From assembly GCF_003347595.2 (NCBI RefSeq), contig NZ_QCZK02000024.1, positions 434,001 through 498,000 on the forward strand: a stretch of DNA of 64,000 nucleotides. The letters are read 5' to 3'. Shown here in pieces: positions 32,635 to 41,600 of this stretch (its first letter is position 1; every line of letters begins with the position of its first letter). This DNA is from Botryobacter ruber (GTDB lineage: Bacteria > Bacteroidota > Bacteroidia > Cytophagales > Hymenobacteraceae). Position numbers and translations under genes: made by a program. Below the pieces are notes generated by a model that worked only from the letters and a program-made list of their open reading frames with translations, was not told the DNA's origin and made no database searches.

Positions 32635-33399
32635 TCAATGCGCTATTTCCAATAAAACAGGGCAATGATCGGAATGTAAGGCATCTTTCAGGATAGCAGC
32701 CCGCTGCAAGCGCTCCCGCAGGTTCTCCGTTACCATATTATAATCAATACGCCAGCCCAGATTTTTGTTGCGTGCTCCTGCACGATAACTCCACCAGGTA
32801 TAATTATGCGGCTCCTGGTTAAAGTGCCGGAAGGTATCTATAAATCCGCTCCCGATAAATTTGCTCATCCAGCTGCGCTCTTCCGGCAGGAAGCCCGAGC
32901 TGTTTGCATTGGCTTTCGGATTATGAATATCAATAGGCTGGTGGCAGATATTGTAGTCGCCGCTAATTACCAGCCCGGGCAGTGTCTGCTTCAGCTGACC
33001 GATATAATCGTAAAAGTCGTCAAGCCACTGCATCTTGAAATCCTGACGCGTTTCGCCACTAGACCCTGAAGGCATATATACGCTCATTACCGAAAAATTA
33101 TCATAGTCGGCTCTTAAAACCCGGCCCTCCATGTCGTAGCACTCTATGCCGCAGCCTACCTGCACGTGGTTGGGTTCTGTTTTAGAAAGGATGGCTACCC
33201 CACTATACCCTTTCTTGAGGGCCGGGTGCAGGTATACGTTATAGCCCAGTTCCTGGAATACGGCTTTGTCGAACTTGGTTTCGTCTGCTTTAATTTCCTG
33301 CAGGCAGAGCACGTCGGGGTTCGCAGCGCGCAGCCAATCCTGGAAACCTTTGGAGAGGGCGGCGCGGATGCCGTTTACATTGTAAGAGATAATTTTCAT
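32635..33399 (-). CDS. xth: Exodeoxyribonuclease III / AP endonuclease
   Basis: A 254-residue EEP-fold nuclease acting in base-excision repair: it cuts at abasic sites and trims 3' ends. It begins MKIISYNVNGIRAAL, then has LCLQEIKADE (metal-binding Glu), GYSGVAILSK, SGDYNICHQPID, GWRIDYNMV and the catalytic C-terminal SDHCPVLLEI. Its length fits the family. It follows a small hypothetical gene by 3 bases, so the pair is an operon. A gap of 144 bases separates it from the DUF4175 gene. Confidence 0.95.
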   Translation of the reverse strand: MKIISYNVNGIRAALSKGFQDWLRAANPDVLCLQEIKADETKFDKAVFQELGYNVYLHPALKKGYSGVAILSKTEPNHVQVGCGIECYDMEGRVLRADYDNFSVMSVYMPSGSSGETRQDFKMQWLDDFYDYIGQLKQTLPGLVISGDYNICHQPIDIHNPKANANSSGFLPEERSWMSKFIGSGFIDTFRHFNQEPHNYTWWSYRAGARNKNLGWRIDYNMVTENLRERLQRAAILKDALHSDHCPVLLEIAH

Positions 33400-33402
33400 T
33401 TT

Positions 33403-33750
33403 TTAAATTTCATTCATCCGGTTGAAATACTCGAGTATGTGCCACTTGAGCATTTGTTCCTGTTCTTTAAGATTGGTAAAAGGAATAGGTTTAACAGATT
33501 TATAATGAGGCCAGCCGTCTTCGTCGAGGCCCGTTAACTCGTAGTAGCCCGACAGGCTGAATACTTTGCAGGTGGCAATGTGCATCAGGTCCTGCTTCTG
33601 TTCTTTGGTAAAGTCGCTGATGCCCTGCCCCAGTTCCTGAATGCCTATCAGAAACAGGATAGCATTGAGGTCAGGCTTCTTGCCAAACTGCTTCATCAGT
33701 TCGGCCCGCAGGTTTGCCCACCTATGATCGAGATTAGAGGATTCTTCCAT
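33403..33750 (-). CDS. Small conserved-looking hypothetical protein upstream of xth
   Basis: A 115-residue soluble protein with no signal or membrane segment. Features are WANLRAELMKQFGKKPDLNAILFLIGIQELG, a mid region KQDLMHIATCKVFSLSGYYE with one Cys, and a C-terminal DGWPHYK...LKWHILEYFN. It is mostly helical. I believe similar proteins occur in other Bacteroidota but cannot name a family. Its stop is 3 bases before the xth ATG, implying co-expression. Confidence 0.8.
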   Translation of the reverse strand: MEESSNLDHRWANLRAELMKQFGKKPDLNAILFLIGIQELGQGISDFTKEQKQDLMHIATCKVFSLSGYYELTGLDEDGWPHYKSVKPIPFTNLKEQEQMLKWHILEYFNRMNEI

Positions 33751-34170
33751 ATTAATAAGTTAGAAAGTTTAGAAGTTAGAAAGGTAAAAAGGTAGAAAGT
33801 TAGAAAGGTAGAAAGTAAGAATTTGTAGGGGTTGAACATTTTCAACCCTTTCAGGGAGTTTGAGATTGCAACATGCATTTTTGTTGTAGAGACGCAGGCA
33901 CCGCGTCTCCTGCACGAACCACAAACAAACCTAATCCTGAAAATCCTAAAATTCTGCAAATCCTGATTCAGAAAAACAATCCTGTTGATCCTTCAATCAT
34001 TTAATTGTGTTCAGACAAACTTAAAATTACAGAAATCATTCCATCCTGCCATCAACGGTTCAGACAAGCAGCAGAGGCTGTGGTGGCAGGTGCAGAAAAG
34101 AAATTGTAGGGTTGAAAACATTCAACCCTACAAAATGTCTACCTCTCTACCTCCTAAACTCCCAAACTTT
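33751..34170. repeat. Modular composite repeat, full bidirectional copy
   Basis: The whole gap between two genes is repeat-derived. Left to right: polypurine 'ttagaaag/gtagaaag' iterations (33757-33825); hairpin block GGGGTTGAA...TTCAACCC; GAGACGC...GCGTCTC block with TCCTGCACGAACCAC; reversed 'caggatt' block; the GC-rich repeat (34068-34095); then GGGTTGAA...TTCAACCC and polypyrimidine iterations in opposite orientation up to the CMD gene stop. No gene. Confidence 0.75.
34068..34095 (+). repeat. GC-rich interspersed repeat, copy 8
   Basis: Consensus copy with GAGGCTGTGGTGGCAGGTGC inside the composite at 33751-34170. Confidence 0.8.
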
Positions 34171-34518
34171 CTAACTCTCTAACTTTAACAGTTCTTCCCA
34201 ATACTCCACTGCCCGGCGGAAGTGAGGAATCACGATGGAGCCGCCAACCAGGTTGGCGATGGCGAATACTTCCATTACCTCCTCGGTACTTACCCCCTGC
34301 TCATAGCATTTGCCCAAGTGGTACTTAATGCAGTCGTCGCAGCGCAACACCATGGAAGCCACCAGTCCCAGCATTTCCTTTGTCTTCACATCAAGGGCAC
34401 CCTCCATATAGGTATTGGTGTCGAGGTTGAAGAAGCGTTTGATTACTTTGTTATCGTACGACATAATGCGCTCGTTCATACGTTCGCGGTAGTCGTTGAA
34501 TTCTTTCACTATGCTCAT
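34171..34518 (-). CDS. Carboxymuconolactone decarboxylase (CMD/AhpD-like) family protein
   Basis: A 115-residue all-helical protein from ATG 34518; an upstream in-frame start at 34575 would add 19 residues that do not fit. The redox motif RCDDCIKYH (CxxC with nearby His) is the AhpD-type active site, and the rest fits the single-domain CMD fold (MLGLVASMVL...EVMEVFAIANLVGG). Such proteins often act as alkylhydroperoxidase-like reductases. The substrate is unknown. It may share the 93-base intergenic region with divergent comF. Confidence 0.88.
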   Translation of the reverse strand: MSIVKEFNDYRERMNERIMSYDNKVIKRFFNLDTNTYMEGALDVKTKEMLGLVASMVLRCDDCIKYHLGKCYEQGVSTEEVMEVFAIANLVGGSIVIPHFRRAVEYWEELLKLES

Positions 34519-34572
34519 TGTTGTTCTTCCGTTAGAAATTAACTTAACAGGTGCATCACCTTTTACTATTTG

Positions 34573-34580
34573 CAAAGTTA
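34573..34580 (-). promoter_or_regulatory. Putative -7 box for the CMD gene (TAACTTTG)
   Basis: TAACTTTG on the minus strand fits TAnnTTTG and lies about 55 bases before the ATG at 34518. The -33 element is weak. Confidence 0.35.
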
Positions 34581-34610
34581 CTAAGATTAAGCCTGAATAA
34601 ATTGCTGCTT

Positions 34611-35297
34611 ATGCTACACGACCTGCTCTCGCTGCTGTTTCCGGAAGTTTGTTATGCCTGCGATGGCGTGCTGGCGCGTGGCGAGAAGTATATTTGTACC
34701 GGTTGTAACGTAAAGCTGCCCTATACCGATTTTCATGCGCACGGTGCTACCGAACTAAATACATTGCAGCGGCGGTTCTGGGGCAAAGTGCCGGTGCGGT
34801 TTGCTTTTGCTTACCTGCACTTCAGGGCCAAAGGCCGGGTGCAGCGCCTGTTGCACCGGCTCAAGTACAAGGGGGCCCAGGAACTGGGCGAGCACCTGGG
34901 ACTAAGATACGGCTCCCTCCTTTCCGAGTACCACTATCCTACCGAGTTTGACCTGGTACTGCCGGTGCCCCTGCACAAGACCAAGCTCCGGAAGCGCGGC
35001 TACAACCAGTCCGATAGTTTTGCCAAAGGCATAGCTGGAGCTATGAAGCTACCCTGGAACAATAACACCCTTGTCCGTACTACCAATACCGAAACCCAGA
35101 CCCGCAAGAACAGGCTGGCCCGCTGGCAAAATGTGGAGGAGGTGTTCCGGGTGGCGAAGCCGGAGGCGGTTAAAGGAAAACGGGTGCTGCTGGTAGACGA
35201 TGTGCTTACCACAGGTGCTACCTTAGAGGCATGTGCCGTGGTTCTGCTGGCGGCCGGATGTGCTGAAGTGAGTGTGGTGACTATTGCAGCAGCGTAA
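34611..35297 (+). CDS. ComF family phosphoribosyltransferase-like protein
   Basis: A 228-residue protein. The N-terminal zinc-ribbon has CYACDG and CTGC, and the C-terminal half is a PRTase domain with the PRPP loop VLLVDDVLTTGATLEAC. The conserved LVLPVPLHKTKLRKRGYNQS block is present. ComF proteins take part in uptake of transforming DNA in naturally competent bacteria; the enzymatic reaction is not established. ATG 34611 is chosen because the upstream extension to 34551 is hydrophobic and unlike the family, which begins just before the zinc-ribbon. Confidence 0.9.
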   Translation: MLHDLLSLLFPEVCYACDGVLARGEKYICTGCNVKLPYTDFHAHGATELNTLQRRFWGKVPVRFAFAYLHFRAKGRVQRLLHRLKYKGAQELGEHLGLRYGSLLSEYHYPTEFDLVLPVPLHKTKLRKRGYNQSDSFAKGIAGAMKLPWNNNTLVRTTNTETQTRKNRLARWQNVEEVFRVAKPEAVKGKRVLLVDDVLTTGATLEACAVVLLAAGCAEVSVVTIAAA

Positions 35298-35305
35298 ATT
35301 AGTCT

Positions 35306-35334
35306 TCTGCACCTGCCACCACTCCCTCTCCTGC
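35306..35334 (-). repeat. GC-rich interspersed repeat, copy 9
   Basis: CTGCACCTGCCACCACTCCC: the right half of the reverse core has changed (CACTCC in place of CACAGC). Confidence 0.6.
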
Positions 35335-35381
35335 TCTTTTTGTAGAAGAAAAGAAAAGATGCTGTAGCAAAGATTTTTTTG

Positions 35382-35514
35382 CTGGTGCGAGCTTGTAGCT
35401 CGTACTTACATGCCACGAAGTAAAGCATGATGTAACGATTCGCAATGCTAGTGTAGGTAGAAATGCAGCAATTTTGATTGGGAAATTAAAGTACGAGCTG
35501 CAAGCTCGCACCAG
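35382..35514. repeat. Inverted-repeat element with 24-bp arms
   Basis: The arms 35382-35405 and 35491-35514 are reverse complements with one mismatch. Each arm contains a small internal palindrome (GAGCT..AGCTC). The 85-base centre has no open frame. It looks like a small non-autonomous element. Confidence 0.75.
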
Positions 35515-35705
35515 TGCACCCATTTCAGGTTTTTCCTTACAAGATTAGCTCCTGCTGCCTGAACCGTTGATGGTAGGTTGAAATGAGACTGCTGATAGTA
35601 GTAATGGAATGACGGGTGTGATTTTACATTTTCTCCAACAATTTAACAATTCAGCCATTAAACCACTCCCCCATTAGCACATCAACACATTAAAAAATTA
35701 GCACA

Positions 35706-36176
35706 TTACCCCTCCGTCTGCTCCCGGTGCCTTTCCGACAGGCTGGGCTCTGCGTATTCAATCAGTTCCTGTTCCTCCAGTTCGTCGAGCCGCTGCTTGA
35801 TTGGTTTGTAGTCTGCTGCTGCGGGTACTTCCATGGCAAAGAAGTAATCGTTCATTTTTTCTGATACACAGCCATACTCCATAAAGCTTTGCCTGATTTC
35901 TTCAATGTCAGGAGCATCGTCTGCCAGAACAACATGTATGATGGAGTTGCCAGAGAAGGTTACGGTTTTCTGGTACACCAGGTGCTCTTCCTCCGGATCG
36001 TATACTGCCTGCACCACATCATCAGAGGCAATCATAGGTACATAAAAAGGAAGGCTGTCGATCCGGTAAAACTCCTGTGCTTTGTCAGTTTCTACTGCCC
36101 ATAGCACTTCTGTCATTTCCTGCTCGAATGTATCGCTGTAAAAGCGGAATAAAATTTCAGTGTGTTGTGCTGCCAT
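35706..36176 (-). CDS. DUF4265 domain protein
   Basis: A 156-residue soluble protein. The pattern ILFRFYSD...EVLWAVETD..QEFYRIDSLPFYVPMIASDDVVQA followed by FSGNSIIHVVL fits DUF4265, a small family with no assigned function. The C-terminal third has a low-complexity acidic linker (LDELEEQELIEYAEPSL). It may have an ACT- or BOF-like alpha/beta fold. It is transcribed in the same direction as gldJ, behind its terminator, so it probably has its own promoter. Confidence 0.8.
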   Translation of the reverse strand: MAAQHTEILFRFYSDTFEQEMTEVLWAVETDKAQEFYRIDSLPFYVPMIASDDVVQAVYDPEEEHLVYQKTVTFSGNSIIHVVLADDAPDIEEIRQSFMEYGCVSEKMNDYFFAMEVPAAADYKPIKQRLDELEEQELIEYAEPSLSERHREQTEG

Positions 36177-36188
36177 GCTGTTTTATGT

Positions 36189-36231
36189 AAAAAGCAAAAA
36201 GCCTGGAACATCTCCAGGCTTTTTGCTTTTT
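36189..36231 (-). terminator. Strong terminator of the gldJ-like gene
   Basis: A perfect 19-bp inverted repeat (36189-36207 with 36213-36231) with a 5-base loop, AGCCTGGA/TCCAGGCT at the core and T-rich 3' arm. Confidence 0.88.
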
Positions 36232-36249
36232 AATATTTCTGTTTAATGC

Positions 36250-37476
36250 TTATCTGTTAGAACCTGTATTGATCATGGCACAACGGAAACCGATAGTAGC
36301 AGTAGCAGAATCCTGTGTCAGGAATCTTCTGGTGCCCGGAGACAGCCAGTATGCTACATCTTTCCAGGAGCCGCCTTTGTATACACGCACCTCGTCGTTT
36401 ATAAGCGAGTGGAAGCCTGCATTGGAATCATAGTTTTCACTCTCATCCAGGAAGCCGTCTCTACGGAAAGGGTTAAGGTCTTCTACATCCTGGTACGAAA
36501 GCGGACGGTACAGGTCCTGTACCCATTCGTTTACGTTTCCAGCCATGTTATACAAACCAAAGTCGTTTGGCGGGTAGTTGTAAACATAGTCTGTAATCAT
36601 GGCGCCGTCGTTCAGGGCGCCGGCTATACCGGCATAGTCGCCGCGGCCACGCTTGAAGTTTGCCATAAACAAGCCCATTTGCTTGCCGTGCGGGTTGCGC
36701 AGTTGGTGGCCATCCCACGGATACAGTCTGCGGTTGTTCTGGTTTTCGTCTTCGGAATACTGCGTTCCGATCATAGCCTGGGCTGCATATTCCCATTCAG
36801 CTTCTGTAGGCAGGCGGTAATTCGGAAGCACATAGCCGGACTCGATAGAAAGGGCATTCACAGTAGTTTCTTCAGGCTCGTTTCTTCTTCTCCTTCTTCC
36901 GCCGCCCATTTCTTCCTGGGCCAGCTTTGCCAGGTTTTCGTTAACCTTGGCTGTACGCCACAAGCAGAAATCGGTAGCCTGCAGCCAGCTAACACCTACT
37001 ACCGGGAAAAACCGGAAGCCAGGGTAGCGCAGGTAATAGGTAACATAAGGGTCGTTGAAAGATAACTGGCGTGACCAGACAGTGGTATCCGGCAAAGCAG
37101 CCTGGTATACTTCCGGTACGGAGTCGCGCTTCAGGTAGTGCAGGTACTCCAGCCAGTGGATGTTGGCCACTTCGGTTTCGTCCATATAGAAAGATGCTAC
37201 CGTAACGGTACGCTCCATATTGTCGCGTGTTAAGGCGATATCTTCTTCCATGGAGCCTAAAACGGTCCGGCCACCTTCTATAAACACCAGGCCGGGGCCC
37301 TGTGGTGTCTCTATATAGTCTGCAACCTGGAAGCCATCTTCTTCTTCATTATAAATAGTACCGGTCGTAGTACTTTCCCAGCCGGGATCGGTACTGGTTG
37401 GCCGGCGGTTTCTAGAACAAGCGCTTAGGAGAAGAACTCCCATGAACAGGACCAAAAATAGCTTATTAAGATTCAT
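36250..37476 (-). CDS. gldJ: Gliding motility / type IX secretion lipoprotein, GldJ-like (SUMF1 fold)
   Basis: A 408-residue lipoprotein with lipobox LSAC (Cys20). After a Ser/Thr-rich linker comes a formylglycine-generating-enzyme-like fold: GPGLVFIEGG, VASFYMDETEVANIHWLEYL, FPVVGVSWLQATDFCLWR, NYRLPTEAEWEYAAQ, YNMAGNVNEWVQDLY, and VYKGGSWKD...TIGFRCA. The order ALPDTTVW...YLRYPGF points to GldJ rather than GldK. The paired catalytic cysteines of the real enzyme are not evident, so a structural role is expected. GldJ-type proteins are needed for T9SS function and gliding in the periplasm or outer membrane. It lies 63 bases downstream of porP. Confidence 0.8.
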   Translation of the reverse strand: MNLNKLFLVLFMGVLLLSACSRNRRPTSTDPGWESTTTGTIYNEEEDGFQVADYIETPQGPGLVFIEGGRTVLGSMEEDIALTRDNMERTVTVASFYMDETEVANIHWLEYLHYLKRDSVPEVYQAALPDTTVWSRQLSFNDPYVTYYLRYPGFRFFPVVGVSWLQATDFCLWRTAKVNENLAKLAQEEMGGGRRRRRNEPEETTVNALSIESGYVLPNYRLPTEAEWEYAAQAMIGTQYSEDENQNNRRLYPWDGHQLRNPHGKQMGLFMANFKRGRGDYAGIAGALNDGAMITDYVYNYPPNDFGLYNMAGNVNEWVQDLYRPLSYQDVEDLNPFRRDGFLDESENYDSNAGFHSLINDEVRVYKGGSWKDVAYWLSPGTRRFLTQDSATATIGFRCAMINTGSNR

Positions 37477-37539
37477 AAAATAGTACCTAAATTAGATAAG
37501 GTTCTCGTAAGGTAATTTAACATGCAATTATAACTAAAT

Positions 37540-38553
37540 TCAGAACGACGGACAAGCAATTAGCGAGTTTAATTTCCCATTATTCCTGCTTCCGGAAAAA
37601 TTACTTAAATCCAGTTGCTCAAATACCAGCGAAATTTCGTTTGCGCCACCTGCCTGTTTGCTAAACCCTTTAAGGCCAGCATCGTGACTGAAGCCGATTT
37701 TGATTTTTTCGAGTTTTAAACCTACAACTACGGCTAATGCCTGGTCTTGGTTCGTGTTACCGGTTACTGGTAACCCTTTGTACATTAAACCTAACGTAAG
37801 CGGCGTATAAATAGTATAAATTCCAACGTCGGTTCTTCTGAAATTTTGCTGTTGCGTATAGGTAACAGCCGGGCTGACGCTTAACTCAAACAGCTGACCC
37901 TGTTGCTCATAGGACCGTAAGTAAAATTTGTAACCGGTATTAACCGTAAAACGGAGTGGCAGTTCTGTTGCCTCGTTAAAGCCATAAGCTGGCTGGTTCA
38001 TATTGGCGGCAGTTAAACCGAACCAGAACTGGCTGGAATAAACCAGTCCGCCTGCTGTAAAGCTAACATAACTTTCAGGATTAAAGTTGTTGACTTCTGC
38101 AGAGCTTAGCGCCGTTTGGCCGTTGTCGGTTAATTGGTCGCCAAAAACGAGGTTGTCAAAATTAACACGAAGCGCAGCTATGCTAGGTTGTAAGGCTGCC
38201 GAAAAGACCCATTTATCGGAAATATTGGTCTGGTAAGCATAAATGGCGCTGGCCTGCAGCTTTTGCAGTCCGCCCACGCCTGCCCTGTCCTGTTGCAGTA
38301 CCAGCCCAAAAGAGCTTTTTTTACCGGGCATCCTGTAATCGGCTGCAAACTGGTTGGTAATAAAGGAGCCGTTTAAGGCAGGCCACTGGTTCCGGTGTGT
38401 GGCAGACAGGCTCCAGTCGTGGTTAAGGCCGGCAAAAGCAGGATTCAGGTACAGCCGGTTTGCGTACTGTTGCGTAAACGCAGCATCCTGGGCTGTAACG
38501 GTATAAACCCACAGGCAAAAGAAACAGTAGCAAACAATTATTTTTCCCGGCAT
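37540..38553 (-). CDS. PorP/SprF family type IX secretion outer-membrane protein
   Basis: A 337-residue protein with a signal peptide ending at VTAQ (about residue 21). The PorP/SprF hallmark QQYANRLYLNPAFAGLNHDWSL follows, then ATHRNQWPAL and a 12-16-strand beta-barrel pattern (SFGLVLQQDRAGVGG, KWVFSAALQPSIAALR, NFDNLVFGDQ). The C-terminal part is LVFEQLDLSNFSG rather than a terminal Phe. These proteins attach secreted or cell-surface T9SS substrates at the outer membrane. It shares a 112-base divergent intergenic region with the AsmA-like gene and probably leads the porP-gldJ operon. Confidence 0.9.
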   Translation of the reverse strand: MPGKIIVCYCFFCLWVYTVTAQDAAFTQQYANRLYLNPAFAGLNHDWSLSATHRNQWPALNGSFITNQFAADYRMPGKKSSFGLVLQQDRAGVGGLQKLQASAIYAYQTNISDKWVFSAALQPSIAALRVNFDNLVFGDQLTDNGQTALSSAEVNNFNPESYVSFTAGGLVYSSQFWFGLTAANMNQPAYGFNEATELPLRFTVNTGYKFYLRSYEQQGQLFELSVSPAVTYTQQQNFRRTDVGIYTIYTPLTLGLMYKGLPVTGNTNQDQALAVVVGLKLEKIKIGFSHDAGLKGFSKQAGGANEISLVFEQLDLSNFSGSRNNGKLNSLIACPSF

Positions 38554-38607
38554 CCTATACTAAATAACCACAAATAAACGGTTAACCAATAAATACTAGT
38601 ATGATAA

Positions 38608-38639
38608 TTGCAAATGTTTTAATTATGTAAATAGTTTCG
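38608..38639 (+). promoter_or_regulatory. Weak promoter-like sequence before the AsmA-like gene
   Basis: TTG (38608-38610), a 21-base spacer, then TAGTTTCG (38632-38639), one change from TAnnTTTG. It lies about 27 bases before the ATG at 38666. Confidence 0.3.
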
Positions 38640-38665
38640 CCCAACAGAAATATCAAACCAACAAC

Positions 38666-41600
38666 ATGAAAAAACTAGTAATCGGCTTTTTTGTCTTTGT
38701 GCTGCTGCTTATAGCGTTGGCAGCATTGGTGCCCGTATTGTTCAAAGATAAAATTAAAGAAGCCCTCGATAAAGAAATTGCCAAAAACATTAACGCTACG
38801 GTTATCTACGAAACCGATGACGTCAGCCTTTCTATTTTCCGCGACTTTCCGGATATTTCGCTGGGCGTGGATAACCTGACCATTGTGGGGCAGGATTCCT
38901 TTAAACTGGATACACTGGCCCAGGTTCCGGCTTTCCGGCTCGGGCTAAACCTGATGAGCGTCATCAGCGGCGATGAGCTGAAGGTAAACAAAGTAGTGCT
39001 CGACGAGCCTGTTATCCGGCTGGTCGTACTCAAAAGCGGCAAAGCCAACTGGGATATTTTTGTACCCGACACGGCTGCCACTGCACCCGGCGATACGGCA
39101 GCCAGCGATTTTAAAATGGCGATCAAAGGCTGGGAAGTTAATAACGGCACCCTCTACTACGACGACCTCAGCATCCCTTTCGGACTGGCAGGTTATAATG
39201 TGAACCACGAAGGCAGCGGCGATTTCGAGAAAAGCGTGTTCGATATGAAGTCCACCACCACCGCCGACCGCTTTACCATGACCTATGCCGGCACCAATTA
39301 CATCCAGAACGCAAAACTGAACGCCGATGTGACCATGGAGATGGACCTCGATAAGTACAGGTACACCTTTAAAGACAACAACATCCGCATCAACGAATTT
39401 CCTTTCCAGTTTGCGGGTACCATTCTCATGCCCGATGAGAACATCGACATGGACCTGACCTTTAAGGCAACCGAAACCGAGTTCCGGAATGTGCTGTCGG
39501 TGGTGCCGGGCATGTACACCGAGGAGTTTAAAGACATCAAAACAGAAGGAAAGTTAAGCTTCGACGGTTACCTGAAAGGCCGCATGAACGACAGCCTGAT
39601 GCCAGGCTTTGGCACCGACCTCAAAATTATTGACGGCATGTTCAAGTACCCCGACCTGCCGCAGGCGGCCCGCAACATTAACGTAGATATGAGCATTGCC
39701 AACAAAGACGGCAACGTGGACAACACGAATATTGATGTGCGCCGGTTCCACATGGACCTGGGCAAAAACCCCGTAGATGCGAAGGTGCTGATACAGGGGC
39801 TGGAGCCGATGAAGGTAAACGGCAACGTAAAAGCTAACATCGACCTGGATGAAATGACGAAAGTTTTCCCGGTGGAAGGCATGACGCTGCGCGGCCTGCT
39901 GAAAGTGGACGCCGACGCCAAAGGTACCTACTCCGAGAAAAGTATGCCGGTGATAAATGCCGATATGCGCCTGACCAACGGCTATGTGAAATCCAAAGAC
40001 TTCCCGGCGCCTATCCAGAACCTGAACATGGTGGCCAACATCCTCAACACCACCGGCAACACCGACGACACCCGCATCAACATCCAAAACTTTAACATGA
40101 CCCTGGATGGCGAGCCGCTGGAGGGGCGCGTGCTGGTGCAGGGTATTGACCAGCCGGCTTTCGATGCCAACATAAAAGGTATCCTCGACCTGACAAAGCT
40201 TACCAAGATTTTCCCGCTGGAGAATACCACTCTCTCGGGCCGCATCAATGCCAATGTGGCTGCCAAAGGCAAGATGAGCGACATTGAGGCTGAAAAATAC
40301 AGCAACGTAACCGCCAACGGAAACATGGCCATCAGCAACCTGAGCTATGTGAGCACTGACCTGCCGCAGGGTATCCGGATTACCAAAGCCGATGCCGTAT
40401 TTAATAATGAGCGTGTTCAGCTCCAGAACATGTCGGGTTTCCTGGGCAAAAGCGACATACAGGCCGCCGGTACGGTTTCGAACTACCTGGGCTATGCGCT
40501 GGCAGAGAACCAGTCGTTGCGCGGGAATTTCAACATCAGCTCCAACCGCTTTAATGTGAACGAGTGGATGGTGGACGAGAACACCGGTCAGCCGACTTCT
40601 GCTGAGCAGGAGGCGCAGGGCGTGGTGGAGGTACCGGCCAACCTCGATGTAACGCTGAACGTGGATGCCAAAGAAGTGCTCTACGACAACCTGAACCTGA
40701 AAAACCTGAGCGGAAAAGTGCTGGTGAAGGACAAGGTAGCCCGACTGCAGGAGGTAACTTTCAACACGCTTGGTGGCACCTTCGCCACCAGCGGCAGTTA
40801 CAATACACAGAACCTGCAGCAGCCGCTTTTCGATTTTAACCTCGACATCAAAAACCTGCAGTTCAAAGAGGCTTTCAACGCCTTTAGTACCATAAAAGCG
40901 CTGGCGCCCATTGCCGGTTTGCTGGAAGGTACCTTCTCCACGAAGTTTAATTTTGCCGGTGAAATTGGCCAGGACATGATGCCTGTGCTCTCGTCGCTGG
41001 ATGGCAGAGGTGTGATAGATGTGGTGAAAGCAGCAGTACGGAATATGGAGGTGCTCAACAAGATCAGCAACCTGACCAACCTTGCTGAACTGAAGAGCTT
41101 GATAGTAGAGAACAGGCGCATCGATGCTCAGATAGTAGATGGCAGCCTGGTAGTAAGTCCGTTCGACGTGCAGGTGGGTAATATAGACATGACCGTGGGC
41201 GGAAGCAACAAGCCAAACGGTGAAATAGACTACGTTACGGCCCTGAACGTGCCTACCGGAAAAGTTGGTCGCGAACTGAACTCCCGCCTGGCTGGCCTGG
41301 TGGGGGGCGATCAGCTGAAGGCAGCCGAGCGGGTTACGCTTAACCTGAACATCGGCGGTACCCTGACCAGTCCAAAAGTATCGCTGGCAGGCGGCAGTGT
41401 GAAGGCACAGGCGAAAGACATTGTAAAGGAAGCTGTTCAAACCAAGCTCGACGATGCCAAGGCCAAGCTGGAGGAGCGCAAACAGCAGGTGCAGGACAGC
41501 ATCACCAACGAGCTGAACCGCCGCAAACTGGAAGCAGAACAGAAAGCCCGTGCCGAACTGGAGAAGAAGCGCCTGGAGGCTGAGCAGCAGTTAAAGCAAA

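Larger units (their letters stand above)
35298..35705. other. Gene-free gap with a repeat and an inverted-repeat element
   Basis: No credible gene. It contains GC-rich repeat copy 9 just after comF and the 133-bp inverted-repeat element at 35382-35514. The remainder (35520-35705) is AT-rich without clear signal. Confidence 0.5.

Noticed and set aside
33757-33825. Iterated 'ttagaaag/gtagaaag' sequence considered as a CRISPR or VNTR array
   Set aside because: Units are 7-8 bases with no regular spacers; belongs to the composite repeat.
39554-41440. Minus-strand frame of 628 codons inside the AsmA-like gene
   Set aside because: Antisense to a clear gene, with His/Val/Gln-rich composition typical of shadow frames.
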